A DNA stretch of 64,000 bases from Oscarella lobularis (GCF_947507565.1 NC_089181.1:3047614-3111613); one strand, 5' to 3'; positions 38,248 to 48,953 are shown, numbered from the stretch's first letter. The notes: generated from the letters alone by a model not told the origin. Program-made: numbers and translations.

Positions 38248-39876
38248 GCTTTGTGCCAACCGCCGATTTCGTTCTTATTTTCTTGGGACATGAACGCGGA
38301 TGTGTGTTTATTGTGGTGCGTCAGCTCCCACAGGTTCATCCACGGGCCCGTGATTGTTGAATCGAAGGGATCATCTCGAACTTCGGATTTCATCTGAAGA
38401 GCGAGAACAAGTCAGGTATATCCTCCCCTCCCTCTTCTCCCGCGTGCTTTTACTTTTCCCATTTCGACCATTCTGTCGTGCTGAATTTGTGTTCGATCTT
38501 CGCTGGCAAATTTGGTCCAGTCCACCTTGTAATTCGGTTCAGATGCCTTTCTCATTGTTATCGTGTCCTTCATGCCCCAAAATCCGTTTGGTTTATTTGG
38601 ATCTTGCCAGCGAAGATCCAAGCTCCATCTTATTTTCTTCGAGTAGTTTTCCAGACTGAGAAAAGCGACGTTTATTACTTAATCATTATGAAGGTAATAA
38701 AAACGAATCATTTTTACCTTTTGTGTGGAATGACGTTGTTCAGCCACAGAACTCCCCCAAGAGGAACCTCACACGTGACGACGTCTTTCTCATAATTGAC
38801 ACCTGGTGGAAATAATGGTTGCTGTATTGGAGGTAAGCCTACTTCGTACCGAGACTCTTTTCCATTTCTTTTACGTCCAAATCGACGTACCAAGTTCCCC
38901 CCGCGCAGCACGTGTGAGTTGCCGTTTTTCCGAGACGATGACCGCCGCGAATAACCTTAACAAACGAATTACGATAATTGATGTATGAGCACTCTTCTCT
39001 GACCTGCATGCACCCGTTTTCTCGATTGGCATCGAGGAGAGGAATCCACGCAGTTAGCTGCATCGTGTTCCAGCTCGATGGTTCCAAATAACCGGTGTCT
39101 ACAGTAAAATAAGGAAACGCTAATAACTCTATTTTTTTCTAATACCCTGGTGCCATGGAACGGTTGCCTGTTCATTGTACGGAGTCTACGAAGTGACAAT
39201 GCTAGCATAGTTCTCTATTCGACTCTCTTCTCTTTTTGCCTTTGGTCTTAGATTCCAGACGGGATGTCCAGCAATGTTGGGACCGATGATTTGTTCGGCG
39301 ACGTTCAGCAGCCTATCGTTGGCCCAGAGACGGCGAAACGCTTCAGGAAGTTGACCCAATTTGTGCAAAAGAACGGCAGCGCCGGGAAATTGTTTATCGA
39401 GAAGAACAAGCCTCTCGTAAAGTCCAGCCTCTCTGCATCGATCTAAGAAGTCCACACGATAATGAACGTGAACAATGTGTTATTTATTTATTTATTAGCC
39501 TGATATTTTCTTTCCGTGGTAGAGCTTTTCTGCAAGGGCATCAACGCATTCGTCGACGGCATCCATCGCGGGTTGTAATTCACTTTTGTCAAAGAACGTC
39601 GGCGTAATTACGAATCCCTGCACACACAAAAAGAAGCCCCGCCTCTTTACTACACGTCCTCGTTTCCGTTTCAGTTGTTTTCTTTCAGCGATTCGGACGT
39701 ACGTTTTCATAGAAGTCGTCGAGTTGAGCTTGGGAGAGTTGGCCGGGTTTTGGGGCTGCCGGACGTAGCTCCAGAGGAAGGGGAGTCGTGAAGACGTTTG
39801 ACGCTTTGGCAGAGGTCGATAGTGCACGATTAAATTGCTCGCTGACACCGAGACATCGCTGAAAGAGTCGACGCAT
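38248..39876 (-). CDS. Phytanoyl-CoA dioxygenase (PhyH) family protein, probably mitochondrial
   Basis: Start at 39876 with a basic, Arg/Ser/Ala-rich leader (MRRLFQRCLGVSEQFNRALS) that looks like a mitochondrial targeting peptide. The body has QLDDFYENGFVITPTFFDKS, then ECVDALAEKL, PGAAVLLHKLGQLPEAFRRL, VPWHQDTGYLEPSSW (Fe ligands H and D of HxD), MQLTAWIPLLDANRENGCMQ, VRGGHRLG, CEVPLGGVLWLNNVIPHKS (second His ligand), and IRWSLDLRW (2OG-binding Arg). The C-terminus ends KNEIGGWHKA with the stop at 38248-38250. Fe(II)/2-oxoglutarate oxygenases of this Pfam family hydroxylate varied small substrates; whether this one acts on phytanoyl-CoA is unknown, and it resembles bacterial-type PhyH-domain proteins as much as human PHYH. 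A decayed partial copy of the gene lies at 41340-41760. Confidence 0.8.
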
Positions 39877-39998
39877 CGTTTTAGCAGGAGTGCGAATTGA
39901 GATCGGCTATACGGGAAACACCATCTTGTGACTCAACCTGTGGGAGCTGTCGCTGACTCGCACGCAGAAGGTAATTTTTAGCGATTTTATTGTGTCGT

Positions 39999-40772
39999 CT
40001 AAGTATTTACACGTGCATACGCGAATAAAAGCAAAAGCCCTATCTGCGAGTCGGTCTTCGTCCCTGCGCTTCTTCTTCTTCGTTTCCTTCGAGCCAAAAC
40101 ACCTAAAAAAAGAAAAAGAAGTTAGTATTCTGTCGATTAATCCCGTATACGTACCTTTTTGTTGCGTCCGTATTCGCGTTACCCAGGCTACACCGCGGGG
40201 AGGTTCGGACGCGTCGTAGCCCAGGGAAGTCTTCGCAAAGCGATGACCCCCTTCCAAAAAGTGTCGGGCGAGTTGCGGGTCCTCGGCCACTCCGATCAGT
40301 ACCGCCTGGACGAGAGTCGGCCCCTAAAACCGAGTCCCCCGGCTCGTTGGTACCAAAGCCTTCGGTATGTCTTCCTGAGAAGAACCGGGCCTTGCGGAAG
40401 TGGAGAACGGCCGACCTTGTAGAGTCGACAGGGAAGGCAGTGCAATGCCCAAGCCGAAGTCTCCTGGGCCAGGTCATCCTCCGTCTAATCGTGCCAATGG
40501 TGAGATAAGTGCCGGCAACCAGACCGCTTGCGACAACCCCCTCCAAGTCGTGCCCGCTCGAGCCTAGCGCGGGCCGTACTTGTTTGGCAACAATAAGACA
40601 TCGGCGACCTTTCCGCCCAGTGCGTAAACCGAGGCCGAAGCCCCCCATCGCCCTGCCTACGGGCTCCGGCACGGATTATCCGTGGGCCACGCTGAAACAA
40701 CAACCCAGAACTTGCCTTTTGTCTTCCCCCTGCCGGTCCGATCAAGAAAGAGACGCAGCGAACCGCGTCGCA
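39999..40772 (-). CDS. Unassigned multi-exon gene in a GC-rich stretch (low confidence)
   Basis: Not recognised. Two exons look coding by splice signals: one preceded by a TTTTAG acceptor (about 40318 down to 40157) reading GPTLVQAVLIGVAEDPQLAR, then HFLEGGHRFAKTSLGYDASE, PPRGVAWVTRIRTQQK and a GTACGT donor; the other (about 39999-40108) continuing GVLARRKRRRRSAG and ending ARVNT with a stop at 39999. A further candidate upstream exon (about 40405-40470) reads TEDDLAQETSAWALH and CLPCRLYK. A start codon at about 40772 would open MRRGSLRLFLDRTGRG, but the path from there is unclear. The stretch 40160-40760 is markedly more GC-rich than its surroundings. It could be a fast-evolving host gene or an unfamiliar repeat. 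Twin inverted CCAAT boxes just to the right (40845-40895) would suit a divergent promoter. Confidence 0.35.
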
Positions 40773-40844
40773 TCCACCCTCAGCCGCAACTGAAGGAAGA
40801 TCGGTGTGCGCTTCGCTTTTGAACAGCGTAGCTCCGCCCAGCGC

Positions 40845-40900
40845 GCTGATTGGTCCGTCGCGGTCACGTGGGACTCACCTAGCGCTCTGATTGGTCCGAA
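40845..40900. promoter_or_regulatory. Paired CCAAT-type boxes, probable divergent promoter
   Basis: GCTGATTGGTCCGT (about 40846) and GCTCTGATTGGTCCGA (about 40884) repeat the inverted CCAAT core ATTGG within 40 bp, with a CACGTG E-box between them. The boxes lie between a candidate minus-strand gene and the small plus-strand frame starting at 41032. Confidence 0.45.
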
Positions 40901-41031
40901 ACATAGAGGCGTGAAAAGCAAACAAGTTTGGACTTGTAGCTCTGTCGGCCGTCGAGTCAGCAGTTTATTTTTGGCGTCATCTGATGCAAGACTGCACGTG
41001 CGTGACGCAGGACAGCGCACGCGACTTCAAG

Positions 41032-41304
41032 ATGGCGGAGAACGAAGGCAAGAACCTCGAAAGTACCGTGACAGGACAACGACGACGACGAAGACGACGT
41101 GGGTAAGCCGCAAGGCTTCCTTACGGGTGGAAGAACATAACTTAGCGCGCTATATTCGATTTAGAAGTCTGGGAAATGATCGGCTGGCTGCTCTCGGCGC
41201 TTTTCGGCGCTGTCACCGTCCTCTTAATCGAAATGTACGTTTTCGGTTCAAATCGAGATCGCCGAAGGAACCACTGTGCGGGAAATGCCCTCACGAGCCT
41301 CTAG
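41032..41304 (+). CDS. Possible small single-pass membrane protein (hypothetical)
   Basis: Not recognised. An ATG at 41032 in the context AAGATGG opens MAENEGKNLESTVTGQ and an Arg-rich run. An intron (donor near 41098-41102, acceptor TTTAG near 41163) leads to VWEMIGWLLSALFGAVTVLL, then IEMYVFGSNRDRRRN, ending LTSL at 41302-41304. The second exon is a convincing membrane helix followed by a basic stop-transfer. The join needs a GTGGGT donor; using the stronger GTAAGC donor 4 bp downstream would shift into a basic, non-membrane frame that runs into the PhyH relic. The choice of frame is therefore inference, and the gene may not be real. Confidence 0.3.
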
Positions 41305-41339
41305 CTGGATTTTCTCATCTCCGCACATCGAAGGGTAAA

Positions 41340-41760
41340 GTCCGACCTGCCTGCATCCGTTTTCTCGGTTAGCATATCGAGGAGAGAAATCCGCGTTGTT
41401 TTTCAGCGCGATTAAGCGGTGCTGCAGTGTTGTATTGCTTCAATAGAACGAACCTGTTCTAATTTTTTATGACTAATGACTTTAGAAAAATAAAAATAGA
41501 CTAATATATATCTTTTCCCCCATCATTAAATCGTGGCAGCTAAAACGGAAGTGTTATGTCAATTCTACTACCCCTGGTGCCAAAATGAGCATATTTCTCT
41601 CTTCTCTTTTCGTCTTTGGTCTCTTAGATCCCAGACAGGATTTCTGGTTGACTAATTGCTCACTGACACTGAGAGTCGAAGCATTGTTTCTGCCACTATT
41701 TTATTATCCGTGGTTTCTGCAGGGCTGCCTGTTATACGGGAAACACGAAAAGCGTCCGCT
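41340..41760 (-). pseudogene. Decayed partial duplicate of the adjacent PhyH-family gene
   Basis: Several blocks match the PhyH gene at 38248-39876 in the same orientation and order. CTGCATCCGTTTTCTCGGTT with ATCGAGGAGAG (41348-41385) matches 39005-39045; CCCTGGTGCCA and a CTCTTCTCTTTT..CTTTGGTCT..TAGATCCCAGACAGGAT block (41573-41645) matches 39145-39262; TTATACGGGAAACAC (about 41732) matches the promoter at 39908-39920. Spacing differs and no open frame survives, so this is an old, broken host-gene copy with internal losses, including most of the first exons. Confidence 0.6.
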
Positions 41761-41923
41761 TGTGGATGAGGTGACGTCAGCTCGTGACTTGAGCCACTAT
41801 TGATTCCCGAAAGTGTAGACCAACGAGTCGACGATTGTAAGGAGTATATGTATATGTGCAGGACAGTTACCTAGAACCCCTGCTCAACCTTTTTTTAGTG
41901 TTCTTATCCGAAGAAACGCCAAA

Positions 41924-42673
41924 ATGGCCCACTATGTCGTCTTTTTCGCCCTCCTTCTGGTCACATCTGCATTGGAAGCCTTCAAAGAAGGCTCGGGAAT
42001 GGCAGAAACGCCAGCTCAAGGTAATCATGACTCTCCCTCTTCAGGAGACGACGCAGTGATGAATATTATTCAGAAGGTGCTATTCATCGACGTTACCATG
42101 CCGATTGCGAAGAGGCAATCAACAGACAGATCAACACAGAACTCAAAGCCTCGTACATGTACAAGGCCATGGTAAGGAGGAAATAAGAGCTACAGCTGTC
42201 TTGAATGGGCGAATTTTTTCTCTGCTTTCTTTGCATAGGCTTACCACTTTGACAGACGAGACATCAGTCTTTCTTCATTCCGCGACTTTTTTATGGGATT
42301 GAGCAAAGAGGGGCAAGAACGTGCCGAAAAGTTGATGCACTATCAGAACAAACGCGGTGGAAAACTCGTCTATTATCCCATCGACGCGCCAAAACGTTCT
42401 CGATTCAAGAGCGGTTTGGACGCCATGGAAACGGCGCTCGTCTTCGAGAAGAAGGTCTACGCAACTCTGCTCGACATGCACACGATTGCCGGAAAGCGTT
42501 CAGATCCGCACTTGCAGCATTTTTTAGATAAGGACTTCTTGAAAGAGCGAGTGGAAAGCATCAGGCAGATTGGTGCCTATGCGACGTTATTGGAGAACGT
42601 TGAGAGCGAACGCCTTGGAGAATTTCAATTCGACGTTCACGGCTTTGCGCGTGCAAGGCCGCGAGATTTCTAA
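41924..42673 (+). CDS. Secreted ferritin subunit with a degenerate ferroxidase centre
   Basis: ATG at 41924 encodes a signal peptide (MAHYVVFFALLLVTSALEAF) and then, over three exons, a ferritin fold: [95 protein letters not shown] and [10 protein letters not shown]. Ferritins store iron as ferrihydrite in a 24-subunit cage. Compared with human H-ferritin, Glu27 (TELKAS), Tyr34 and Glu107 remain, but Glu62 is Gly and His65 is Arg (in KEGQERAEK instead of HEEREHAEK), and Gln141 is Arg (KERV instead of NEQV). Iron oxidation is therefore probably lost, as in vertebrate L chains. The neighbour 215 bp downstream keeps these residues. No CAGTGN iron-responsive-element loop is seen in the 5' flank, which suits a secreted form. 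Confidence 0.88.
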
Positions 42674-42887
42674 GCAGACATTTGCATGTGTTTGAGTCGG
42701 TGTTTCTTGTGAGAGCGTGAGCTGGCGTGACGCGCGCGTGCCGTCCAATCACAATCTCCACTCTAATTCGTTTACGTCGCGTTCGATCCGCCCACAACAT
42801 AAGAACGCGCAGTCGCGCAAATCCAGTCAGACCTGTTTTAGTGCTCTCCTCGCAAGAAGCAAGGGACGCTATTCGTCTGAAATAAAA

Positions 42888-43692
42888 ATGAAGTCGTTTT
42901 TCGTGTGTGTCTTTTTCGCCGCATTTGCGGTCCTGCTGGCAGCGGATGCCGGAGTCGAAGCAGAGGGGGGCTCTCAGAGCGACCAAGGCAAGTCACAAGA
43001 CGCGGCCTGACGTCATCGTGCCTCTTGAGTACACGCTTGAGTAAACGTGCCTCTTCACCTACACAGGAGACGCGAAAAGCCGTATTCGTCAGAGATACCA
43101 TTCGGAATGCGAAGGCGCAGTCAACGACCAGATCAACATGGAACTCCACGCTTCGTACGTCTACAAAGTCATGGTAAGTAGAGAGAGAGAGAGAGAGAGA
43201 CGTCCGACTCTCGCCTGATCGTGACTCGACTCTTCCATGACGTCTCATCGTCACTTCTAGGCTTACCACTTCGACCGCGATGACGTCGCTCTCTCGTCGT
43301 TCCGCGACTTTTTCATGAAGTCGTCCCAAGAGGAGCAGGAACACGCCGAGAAATTGATGCAATACCAGAACAAGCGCGGTGGCCGTTTGGTCTACTATCC
43401 CATCGAAGTGCCGAAGCGTTCTCTTTTCGAAAACGGATTGGATGCGATGAAGGAGGCCCTCGCTCTCGAACGCAAAGTCAATACGGCCTTGTTGAACTTG
43501 CACGCGACCGCTGACAAGCACAGAGATCCTCACTTGCAGGATTTCTTGGAGAGCCACTATTTGGACGAGCAGGTGGAGAGTATCAGGCAGATTTCCGCCT
43601 ATATCACGCTGCTCGAGAAAGTGGGAGATCAGCTGGGCGAATTCCAGTTCGACGTTCACGGATTCGATCGCGGACAGCCGAGATCCATCTAG
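42888..43692 (+). CDS. Secreted ferritin, heavy-chain type with intact ferroxidase site
   Basis: ATG at 42888 gives a signal peptide ([20 protein letters not shown]), a short linker, and a ferritin domain over three exons laid out as in the upstream copy. Ferroxidase residues are in place: Glu27 and Tyr34 in [13 protein letters not shown], Glu62 and His65 in [12 protein letters not shown], Glu107 in [10 protein letters not shown] and Gln141 in [10 protein letters not shown]. The C-terminus [18 protein letters not shown] is shared with the other copy. The product should oxidise Fe(II) and, if co-expressed, could co-assemble with the upstream subunit. Secreted ferritins with signal peptides are common in invertebrates. 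The first intron contains a GA-dinucleotide run near its end at about 43180-43199. A polyadenylation signal follows at 43853. Confidence 0.9.
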
Positions 43693-43852
43693 GAAGTGCT
43701 GGATTTGGCCGTGAGAGACTTCTGGGCTGCAGGCGTTGTTTTGTCCATATTGTAATGATGTAGTGCTGTCTGTTCATGTCCTGTCTGGACTGTTGTTGTG
43801 CTGTTAGTAGTCTGTGTCTGCGTTTTCTTTCTTGCAGCCGATTTGTTGCAGT

Positions 43853-43858
43853 AATAAA
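43853..43858 (+). other. AATAAA polyadenylation signal of the downstream ferritin
   Basis: AATAAA 161 bp after the stop codon at 43692, followed by an A-run; the simplest reading is the 3' end of the ferritin transcript. The rest of 43859-44141 holds nothing I can identify. Confidence 0.6.
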
Positions 43859-44265
43859 AAAACCACTTCTTTTGCTGTGGGAGACTTTCGTCTTAATTAG
43901 TTATTTCTTTCTCCGGGCATTTTGTCGAACTTCGTTCGCTTCTCGTTTCGAGCTTCTGGGCCTTCGCTACCGAATTGGACTTGGACGAAAGCCGAGGAGG
44001 CCTCCTAACAATGTGAACCGCAGTAAGCGAGTCTCCTGCCCGCTCATTGGCCGGGAGAATAATCGATGCCCCCCCCGTCCTAATTCTATTTTCGGTTCCA
44101 GGTTGCCCAGAGCTCAGTCGCGCTTCTGCGAAGACGCAGCGATGAGGAGGAATCAGTCGCAACAAGGTAGCAGTTCGCGTGAGCCCCATTTCGTACCGTC
44201 GATACGAGGGTCTACGCTAAAAAGGGGCTGATTCTCTGACTCTAACTAACTAAACGAGTTGCGTC

Positions 44266-47052
44266 ATGGCGTGTTACTTCCGTGCAGTGTACGACTTTTT
44301 CTCGGCGGCTGGAAACGGAAAGATGACGAAAGTGCAAAACTACGTTCGAAAGAATCCTCATAGCTGGATTGTGGCCGCTGACGAGGTACGCTCTGCGTGC
44401 TTCTTTACGGTGGAGTAGATGGGCGAGCTGCTGTTATCAGGACGGCTACAGGGCCATACATTATGCCTCGAAAAGCGGCCACGGTGGAACCGTCTCTTAC
44501 CTCCACGCCCTTGGCGCTGACTTGGAGACAGAAACAAAGGTAGATTGGACGTATGCGTTTTTCTGTTTGAAAGAAAGACATTTTCTTTTTTTTTAGTTGG
44601 GTTACACTCCCTTTCTCGTATCAGTGAAGAATCGACACGTGAATTTGGTCGACTATTTGGTCAAATCAGGATGCAACGTTCACGCCGTGGCAAAGGTGCG
44701 TTCATCTTGACTCGTCTCTTGTGGCTTAGTACTAGCACTCATTGCATAGGATGGTCACGGCGCTTTGGACCTAGCATGTTGGAACAACGACTTGAAAACG
44801 GTCGAAACACTGATTCAAGCCGGTGTTAACATCAACGAACACCATCAGGTCAGACGCAAAGAATTTTTTTTGACTTTTCTTATAGTCTAGTTATTATTAG
44901 AAAGGATTTACTGCTTTGCACTTCGCTGCTCAGCTAGGCTACGAGCCCATTGCAGTTTGTCTTATAGAAAGTGGCGCCAACATCGACGCTCTTGACGCGG
45001 TACGCTTGCCTCTTTTTTCCTCCAGTAAATTCAATTGAGAATCTATTTTTAGTCGGGCTTCACGCCTTTCATGAGAGCCGTTCTGTGGAATCACCAAGCC
45101 GTTGCCGAAGTCTTGGTGAAGAGCGGATGTGACGTTCACGTTCGAGCCACTGTAACGCTGACGTTCTTACGTGCGTCCCTATTGGGATCTTTTTTTTTCA
45201 GAGTGGCAACGACGCTTTGGCTCTTGCCAGTGAAAAAGGCTGGCACGAGTTGGTGCGCTTGTGCTTGAACAAACACGTCGACGTCAATGGAAGCAACCGA
45301 GTGTGTAAAGCCAGGATTAGTTTCTTAGTACTAGATTGGGTTCTAATTGACTCAGGACGGATTCATTGCACTTCATCACGCTGTCATGAGCAATGAAATT
45401 ATCGTTATTGAACTGCTTCTTTCACATGGAGCGAATATAGAGGCTACGGATGCTGTGAGCAACATTAAATTAACCTTCCTAAATATGACGTCAGAGGTTT
45501 AGATTGGCTACACGCCTTTTCTGAGAGCAGTTGAAAGCAATCGTGCGTGTCTTGTGGATGTCCTCTGCCACGCTGGCTGTAATATAGAAGCTGAAACCAT
45601 AGTAAAAATTTAGCCATCACTTTTCTCTTAGCACACGCGTTGAATATTTTCTTTGTTTTGTAGCTGGGAGAAGGAGCTTTAGAATTGGCAATTGTGAACG
45701 GGAACGTCGATCTGTGTTGCCTGCTGGTGAGGAAAGGTCTGAGTCCTTTACAAAGAACTCAAGTAAGGACTGCACATACGTACGCTATCTGCACGCGATT
45801 AATCATAACGCGTAGTTTGGAGAGACAATGATTGAGCTGGCTGAAAAAGAAAATAAACGAAAAATTGCTGCGTATTTAAAAATGAAAGTACAGCAGCAGG
45901 TTAGTTGCTGATATATGACATGGCTCACACACACACACACACAAACACAAGTCTCTCGAGCAGCCCGCAACATCCGTCTCCGAGCGAAATTTGCATTTGA
46001 CGGAAGAATTACAGGAGTGCAGACAACAACTGGACGAAGCAAGAAGACTCATTGCATATCACGAGGAAGCAACGAGAAGCCTCAGAGAAGCAGAAAGAGA
46101 TTTGAAGAGCTACGAGGACGTGTTGCAAATTCCTATTGAGGACGTTCAATTAACCGACTTCTGTCTTGGTGAGGGATCCTATGGAAGTGAGAAATTACAT
46201 AAATACACGAGTATACTAATTGAAGGTCTGGTCGATTCATTATATTTAGAGGTGAAAGTCGGTTTTTGGCGGGGATGTAAAGTTGCTGTCAAAATGTGTC
46301 ACGAACTCTTGAATACGGCCTACTATCTCGATCTGTTCAAGCAGGAAATGGCAGTCAATTGTCGCATTCGTCATCCCAATATTGTCGCTCTTTGCGGCGT
46401 CACGACCGTGGACGGGCTTCCTCTTCGAATTATCACGCAACTTCTCGAAGGATGCCTTCGCGACGTCATAAATGCGTCGTTCGCTCGACCGCTGTCGCTA
46501 AGAGAACGAGTCGATTTAGCAATCGGATTCACGTCCGCTATTTCCTATCTGCACAGTCTGACGCCTCGACCGGTTCTTCACGGCGACATTCGATCGACGA
46601 ATATTCTTGTGACCGCTCTTATGGAAGCAAAGCTGTGCGATCTCGGAGCGGCGCGTTTCTTGGGAGATTCTCGCGCCAAGTCGGCTGGACCTCTCAGCCC
46701 CGCGTACTTGGCGCCGGAAAGGGACGAAAGCGGCAGGCAGTCAAATACTCCCATGGCGGACGTCTTCAGTTTGGGGGTGACGCTCGTCGAGCTGATGACG
46801 TCGCAGCAACCTTGTCAAAAAATGCACGAATCTCATGCTGCTCGTATTCTTTGTCGTCCTGTTCAGGCCATCTGCTTGGCGGCAACTGATGTTGCACCGG
46901 AGAAAAGACCTTTGGCGCTCCAATGTCTGTCTGTGCTGGAAGGTGTTTGCAAGTCAGACGAATATAAGGCTTGTCCTCCCAAACGAATGATGAAGGGAAA
47001 GTTTCACAATAACGACAATGTAGTTGAATTGGTAGAATGTCCTTGGGTCTAA
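44266..47052 (+). CDS. Ankyrin-repeat, coiled-coil TKL-like protein kinase
   Basis: The first part is eleven ankyrin units, each internal one encoded by its own 99-bp phase-0 exon (for example LGYTPFLVSVKNRHVNLVDY at 44597-44695). A coiled coil follows (ERNLHLTEELQECRQQLDEA, then ATRSLREAERDLKSYEDVL), then a kinase domain: DVQLTDFCLGEGSYG (Gly loop), CKVAVKM (Lys), RHPNIVALCGV, SLRERVDLAIGFTSAISYLH, HGDIRSTN (HRD replaced by HGD), CDLGAARF (DFG replaced by DLG), SPAYLAPER and DVFSLGVTLVELMT. It ends with CPPKRMMKGK and a final PWV. The catalytic Asp and ATP-binding Lys are present, so activity is possible. It is one of three related kinases in the window. The start is ambiguous: ATG 44266 (MACYFRAVYDFF) or an upstream exon at 44142 (MRRNQSQQ) spliced into VYDFF. 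Function unknown; the layout recalls ankyrin-bearing RIPK/TNNI3K-like kinases. Confidence 0.82.
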
Positions 47053-47166
47053 ACGTTTTATGCCTACTACTGTTCTATGTCTAATTGAGCGCTTACGAAC
47101 TGTTTGCTAAACTTTAGCACGCCCTTTTAGTATAGTACATGTGCTTTCCTGTCACTACATCTATTG

Positions 47167-47193
47167 TAATACGGGCACTTCAAATCCCGTATT
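47167..47193. promoter_or_regulatory. Short inverted repeat AATACGGG/CCCGTATT before POLR1C
   Basis: The 8-bp arms at 47167-47174 and 47186-47193 are perfect reverse complements, 10 bp before the POLR1C ATG. The same TACGGG core lies near several other starts in the window. Confidence 0.45.
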
Positions 47194-47202
47194 CGATTGG
47201 CT

Positions 47203-48953
47203 ATGGAGTCGTCCGACGAACGTATGGAGCGAATGCGGAGCCGCGTCGAGATGACACGCTACGCAGTTGATAGCGTAAGTTTGTCTTTGCACATGAATCC
47301 GTCTCTCTTGCCAAAAGAAGCAACCTAGCCGTCTTCGAAAACTTTTCCGCGAACTTACTCGAACTACGACGACTCGTGGAGCCTGGAAAAGTTTCGAGAG
47401 GTCTCTATTTGGGTATTTGCTTTCGAAAGGCAATCTCTGGTGCTCTAGAAATTTCGAATTGATATCGTCAGTCTCACAGACACAGACATAGAATTCGACA
47501 TGATCGGAATCGACGCCTCCGTGGCGAATGCATTCAGAAGAATTTTATTAGCTGAGGTGCATCAGGCATTAGAAAGTAAAAAAGTATGCAATACATTCTC
47601 TCTAAGATACCAACGATGGCAATAGAAAAAGTCTTCCTTCTCAATAACACGTCAATTGTTCAAGATGAGGCGAGATAGATCTTCTACTGTATATAAAAAA
47701 ACTCTTAGTTAGTTTGATCTTGTGTTATAGGTATTGGCTCATAGGCTCGGACTAATTCCTATCCTAGCTGATCCTCGAGAGTTTGAATTTCGAACGAATA
47801 TAGACGGTCTGAATAGGGTCTCTTCTTCTTCTCTGTCTATTATCACCTTGTTTCTGCTTCAAAGACGAAACGACGTACAGTGGCACGGAATCGGACACAA
47901 TTGAATTTCATCTCAAAGTGAAATGCTTGCGCAATCCCAGAGCTCCAAAGGGATCAACTCATCCCAATGATCTCTACCTTCATTCGAATGGTACGATAAG
48001 AGAAAACCGCCTCTTCTCTCATCTACAAGGGATCTCTGAACAGTTATGTCATCGGACTTGAAGTGGGTTCCCTTGGGTAACCAGCTCGAAAAGGTTTCCT
48101 AATGAACTTAGTACAGGCTATAGATGTACGTGCAGATCAAGTCATACGGTTTCTCCTCCTAGTTCGGTCCTAATGGAATCAGACCCGTACATAATGACAT
48201 TCTCATTGCTAAACTTAGACCCGGGCAGGTACCCTTCCCTTTTTGGCTCACTTGCTTGTAACGATTGCATCTGTGTTTGCTAAGGAAATTGATTTGAGAG
48301 TTCACTGCGTGAAGGGAATCGGTCAGGATCACGCTAAATTCTCGCCTGTTGGTACGCAATGGCTTCTTAACTTTAATTTTCATATTTTGATGATTTATTC
48401 ATTTCTTATGCAAGGGACTGCGTCCTATCGTCTTCTTCCTGAAATTGTCATTACGAGACCGATTACGGGAGAGTCGGCGGATCGTTTTGCTCGCTGCTTC
48501 CCGGATGGTGTTATTGCCGTCGATAACGTTGGAGGTAATCGCTCAACACACCTGTAGTAGTCTTGATTGACATATTATTATTATTATTATTATTATAGGA
48601 GTCAAAACGGCGCGAGTTGCAAATCCGAGATTGGACACGTGCAGTAGAGAAGTCTTACGATACGAGGCACGTTGTGATTTTACATGTATGTGCATTTCTA
48701 TTTTTGTTGTTCTTGTCGTAGGATTTGGCAGAGTGCGTGAAATTGTTGCGAGTGAGAGACCACTTTATATGTAAGTGAAGTACAGCATTTCTGTTTCCGC
48801 GATCCTTTCACTTCTGTTTCCTCTTCCCTAGTTTCGGTCGAAAGTACAGGCGTTTTGCCTCCAGACGTTCTCGTTGCCGAGGCGATGAAACTTCTCGTGG
48901 CCAAATGCCGACATTTTTTGACCGAATGCGAAAGCCGCTCGGCCGATTTATGA
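47203..48953 (+). CDS. POLR1C: RNA polymerases I and III subunit RPAC1 (AC40)
   Basis: ATG at 47203 gives [20 protein letters not shown], close to the human EEMRSRV start. Later exons: [19 protein letters not shown] (human FPGNYSGYDDAWDQDRFEK), [20 protein letters not shown] (the alpha-motif), [132 protein letters not shown] and [20 protein letters not shown], with the stop at 48951-48953. The alpha-like subunit dimerises with AC19 (POLR1D) to nucleate assembly of RNA polymerases I and III. Every segment aligns and there is no sign of damage. It follows the ankyrin kinase by 150 bp and precedes PTK7 on the same strand. Confidence 0.95.

Noticed and set aside
40806-41372. 188-codon plus-strand frame
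   Set aside because: It crosses a promoter-like region, a probable intron and the edge of the PhyH relic; only a small part could be coding, and in a different frame.
41830-42890. Iron-responsive element in the ferritin 5' flanks
   Set aside because: No CAGTGN hexaloop with a bulged-C stem was found before either start codon.
42838-43659. 273-codon minus-strand open frame across the second ferritin
   Set aside because: It runs antisense to three ferritin exons and both introns; the ferritin reading is certain.
43776-44231. 151-codon plus-strand frame between ferritin and the ankyrin kinase
   Set aside because: Covers the ferritin 3' UTR and polyadenylation signal, low complexity, no similarity; only its last part may be a first exon of the kinase.
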